Assembly (NCBI GenBank): GCA_016198545.1
Contig: JACQIJ010000147.1
Span: 1 to 8,082 of the forward strand
DNA: 8,082 nt
Direction: 5' to 3'
From: Pseudomonadota bacterium
Lineage (GTDB): Bacteria; Pseudomonadota; Alphaproteobacteria; Micavibrionales; Micavibrionaceae
Part shown: positions 6,586 to 8,082 of the stretch, piece after piece
How the letters are laid out: the number at the start of each line of letters is the position of its first letter
How positions within the stretch are numbered: position 1 is the first letter of the stretch
Notes under the pieces: model-generated
The model's input: the letters and a program-made list of their open reading frames with translations, nothing else
Told to the model about the DNA's origin: nothing
The model's database searches: none
Translations under genes and position numbers: made by a program

Positions 6586-6664
6586 GCCCGCCGTCAGGAA
6601 CGTTATGTCCTGAAAATATCGATAACCGCCTGCAAGTCGGGCCTGCTTTTTTTATGTTGGCCCG
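6586..6664. terminator. Candidate terminator or 3' end of a small structured RNA, with alternative stems
   Basis: On the plus strand GCCCG (6586-6590) can pair with CGGGC (6638-6642), which is followed by CTGC and a run of seven T. The enclosed loop contains a CAGGA/TCCTG hairpin (6595-6612). The same CGGGCC (6638-6643) can instead pair with GGCCCG (6659-6664), followed by CTTTT. The two pairings exclude each other. No plus-strand gene starts downstream, so this may be the 3' end of a small RNA or a terminator for the upstream operon. Read from the minus strand, where it lies just past the dihydropyrimidinase stop, the first stem is followed by TTTCTTGC, so bidirectional termination is possible. 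Confidence 0.4.
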
Positions 6665-6686
6665 CTTTTCAGCTTAAAAAGATACG

Positions 6687-8072
6687 TTATTTTGCATCGA
6701 TTTTCGGGCGGTCGACATAGCGCCCGGCGCCCTTCACGGTACGCACATCGCCGTCTTTATAGACAATATTTCCACGGCTGATCGTCACGGCATTCGCACC
6801 GCGCAGTTCCATGCCTTCGAAAATATTGAAGTCTACATTCTGATGATGGGTCCGGGCGGAAATAGTGCGGGTTTTTTCGGGATCCCAAATGACGATATCA
6901 GCATCCGCGCCAACGCTGATGGAACCTTTGCGCGGATAGATGTTGAAAATTTTAGCCGCATTAGTTGATGTCACCGCCACGAACTCATTCATGCTCAGGC
7001 GGCCCTTGTTGACGCCGTGATGCCACAGCACACCCATGCGGTCTTCGACGCCGCCGGTGCCGTTCGGAATCTTGCGGAAGTCGTTCCTGCCCATCGCCTT
7101 CTGATCGGCCATGAAGCAGCAATGATCGGTCGCGGTCGTCTGCAGATTGCCGCTTTTCAGCCCCTTCCAAAGCGCCGCCTGGTGTTCCTTGGCGCGGAAC
7201 GGCGGGCTCATAACGTGGGCAGCAGCGACGCTGAAATCCCTGTTCAGATAAACGTCGTGATCGACAAGAAGATGGCCCGCCAGAACCTCGCCATAGACTT
7301 TTTGCCCTTCGTTGCGGGCGCGGGTAATCGCATCAAGAGAATCCTTGACCGAATTGTGAACGATATAAAGCGGCACATCGACGTGCTGCGCCACGCGGAT
7401 GGCGCGCTGGGCCGCTTCGCCTTCCACGTGGGGCGGTCTTGAAAGCACGTGGCCGAGGGGGCTGGTAACGCCTGACTCGAACAATCTCTGTTGCAGGTCG
7501 ATGACCATATCGCCGTTTTCGGCATGGACGGTCGGCATCGCACCAAGCTCGCGCGCGCGCCGAAAACTCTTAATCAGGACGCCGTCGTCGGCCATGAGCG
7601 CGCCCTTGTAGGCCATGAAATGCTTGAAGCTGTTGACGCCGTGTTTTTCGACGAGCGTGCCCATGTCCCGGTGAACGCTCTCGTCCCACCATGTCACGGC
7701 AACGTGAAAACTGTAATCGGTCGCGGATTTTTCCGCCCAGCCGCGCCATTTATTGAAGGCATCGAGCAGCGGTTCTTTCGGCGACGGGATCACGAAATCG
7801 ATGATCATGGTCGTGCCGCCCGCCGCGCCTGCCGTCGTGCCGCTGAAAAAATCCTCGGAAGCGACAGTGCCCATGAAAGGAAGTTCCATATGCGTATGCG
7901 GGTCGATCCCGCCGGGCATCACGTACCGGCCGGCCGCATCGACCACTTCCGCGTCCGCAGGAACATCGAGATCGCTGCCGACCGCCTTGATCACCCCGTC
8001 GTCACAATAAACATCGGCGCGGAAAGTCCGGTCCGCCGTAACAACCGTTCCACCCCTAATAAAAACAGACAT
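6687..8072 (-). CDS. hydA: Dihydropyrimidinase (D-hydantoinase)
   Basis: This cytoplasmic zinc amidohydrolase opens the ring of 5,6-dihydrouracil or dihydrothymine (and many 5-substituted hydantoins) to the N-carbamoyl beta-amino acid. The 461-aa length is typical. The binuclear metal site is complete: H59 and H61 (DPHTHMELP), the carbamylated lysine K150 (NSFKHFMAYKG), H183 (TVHAENG), H239 (IVHN) and D316 (ATDHC). Y155 matches the conserved tyrosine that contacts the substrate. The numbering almost coincides with structurally known bacterial hydantoinases, so neither end appears truncated. ATG 8072 is preceded by GGAAAAG, and only 10 bp upstream are visible, so its promoter or upstream operon genes lie outside. 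It converges on the aminotransferase operon, which would process its product after a ureidopropionase step. Allantoinase or dihydroorotase is unlikely given the SFKxFMAYK and dihydropyrimidinase-like flanks. Confidence 0.96.
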   Translation of the reverse strand: MSVFIRGGTVVTADRTFRADVYCDDGVIKAVGSDLDVPADAEVVDAAGRYVMPGGIDPHTHMELPFMGTVASEDFFSGTTAGAAGGTTMIIDFVIPSPKEPLLDAFNKWRGWAEKSATDYSFHVAVTWWDESVHRDMGTLVEKHGVNSFKHFMAYKGALMADDGVLIKSFRRARELGAMPTVHAENGDMVIDLQQRLFESGVTSPLGHVLSRPPHVEGEAAQRAIRVAQHVDVPLYIVHNSVKDSLDAITRARNEGQKVYGEVLAGHLLVDHDVYLNRDFSVAAAHVMSPPFRAKEHQAALWKGLKSGNLQTTATDHCCFMADQKAMGRNDFRKIPNGTGGVEDRMGVLWHHGVNKGRLSMNEFVAVTSTNAAKIFNIYPRKGSISVGADADIVIWDPEKTRTISARTHHQNVDFNIFEGMELRGANAVTISRGNIVYKDGDVRTVKGAGRYVDRPKIDAK

Positions 8073-8082
8073 TATCTTTTCC

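Larger units (their letters stand above)
6279..6686. other. Gene-free convergent intergenic region with several structured elements
   Basis: This 408-bp gap lies between the 3' ends of the plus-strand operon and the minus-strand dihydropyrimidinase. It holds, in order, an interrupted stem-loop with tandem 8-nt units, a 101-bp complex palindrome, a short hairpin, and a candidate structured RNA/terminator, each described separately. The only long open frame (6523-6720, plus) overlaps the dihydropyrimidinase 3' end and has no protein-like character that I recognise. No clean stem plus T-run terminator is seen immediately after 6278. Confidence 0.7.

Noticed and set aside
6279..6686. tRNA, CRISPR or insertion-sequence remnant in the intergenic gap
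   Set aside because: There is no T-loop sequence, no regularly spaced repeat-spacer pattern, and no transposase fragment or target-site duplication.
6523..6720. 65-codon open frame on the plus strand with an AGGA upstream
   Set aside because: It overlaps the dihydropyrimidinase 3' end and a region of hairpins, and its translation resembles no protein I know. The ribosome site is too close to the ATG.
7017..7442. 141-codon open frame on the plus strand
   Set aside because: It is antisense to the dihydropyrimidinase active-site region and is a shadow of that gene.

Overview
The window looks like chromosomal DNA of a moderately GC-rich Gram-negative bacterium. My best guess is an alphaproteobacterium, judged from protein resemblance and from a palindromic intergenic repeat of a style common there; this is inference, not proof. 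Seven intact genes and one gene cut by the left edge are supported. There is no tRNA, rRNA, CRISPR array, transposase or phage gene.

Left block (1-2883, all on the minus strand, reading right to left): a three-gene cassette encodes a 74-aa DUF4177-like protein, a 134-aa membrane protein built from two copies of one unit, and a 204-aa TerD-family calcium-binding stress protein. They are packed tightly (TGA-A-ATG at the first junction, 9 bp at the second). After a further 68 bp comes glgX, the glycogen debranching enzyme, of which the first 520 codons are present; its C-terminus lies beyond position 1. It has no stop codon inside the window and is easily missed.

Middle block (3078-6278, plus strand): an operon-like run of a beta-alanine:pyruvate-type aminotransferase, a CoA-acylating (methyl)malonate-semialdehyde dehydrogenase and a 111-aa protein I do not recognise, separated by 14 and 13 bp. 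A 194-bp divergent spacer (2884-3077) separates this operon from the left cassette and should hold both promoters.

Gap 6279-6686 has no convincing gene but is rich in structure: an interrupted stem-loop with 8-nt tandem units, a 101-bp complex palindrome of dispersed-repeat type, and a possible small structured RNA or terminator.

Right block (6687-8072, minus strand): dihydropyrimidinase (D-hydantoinase), convergent with the aminotransferase operon. Together the middle and right blocks fit the end of reductive pyrimidine catabolism. Dihydropyrimidinase opens dihydrouracil or dihydrothymine; a beta-ureidopropionase, not in the window, would release beta-alanine or beta-aminoisobutyrate; the aminotransferase makes malonate or methylmalonate semialdehyde; and the dehydrogenase makes acetyl-CoA or propionyl-CoA. 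The first enzyme (dihydropyrimidine dehydrogenase) and the ureidopropionase are expected beyond 8082 or elsewhere in the genome.

The least explained parts are the DUF4177/duplicated-membrane/TerD cassette, the 111-aa operon protein and the structured 6279-6686 gap.
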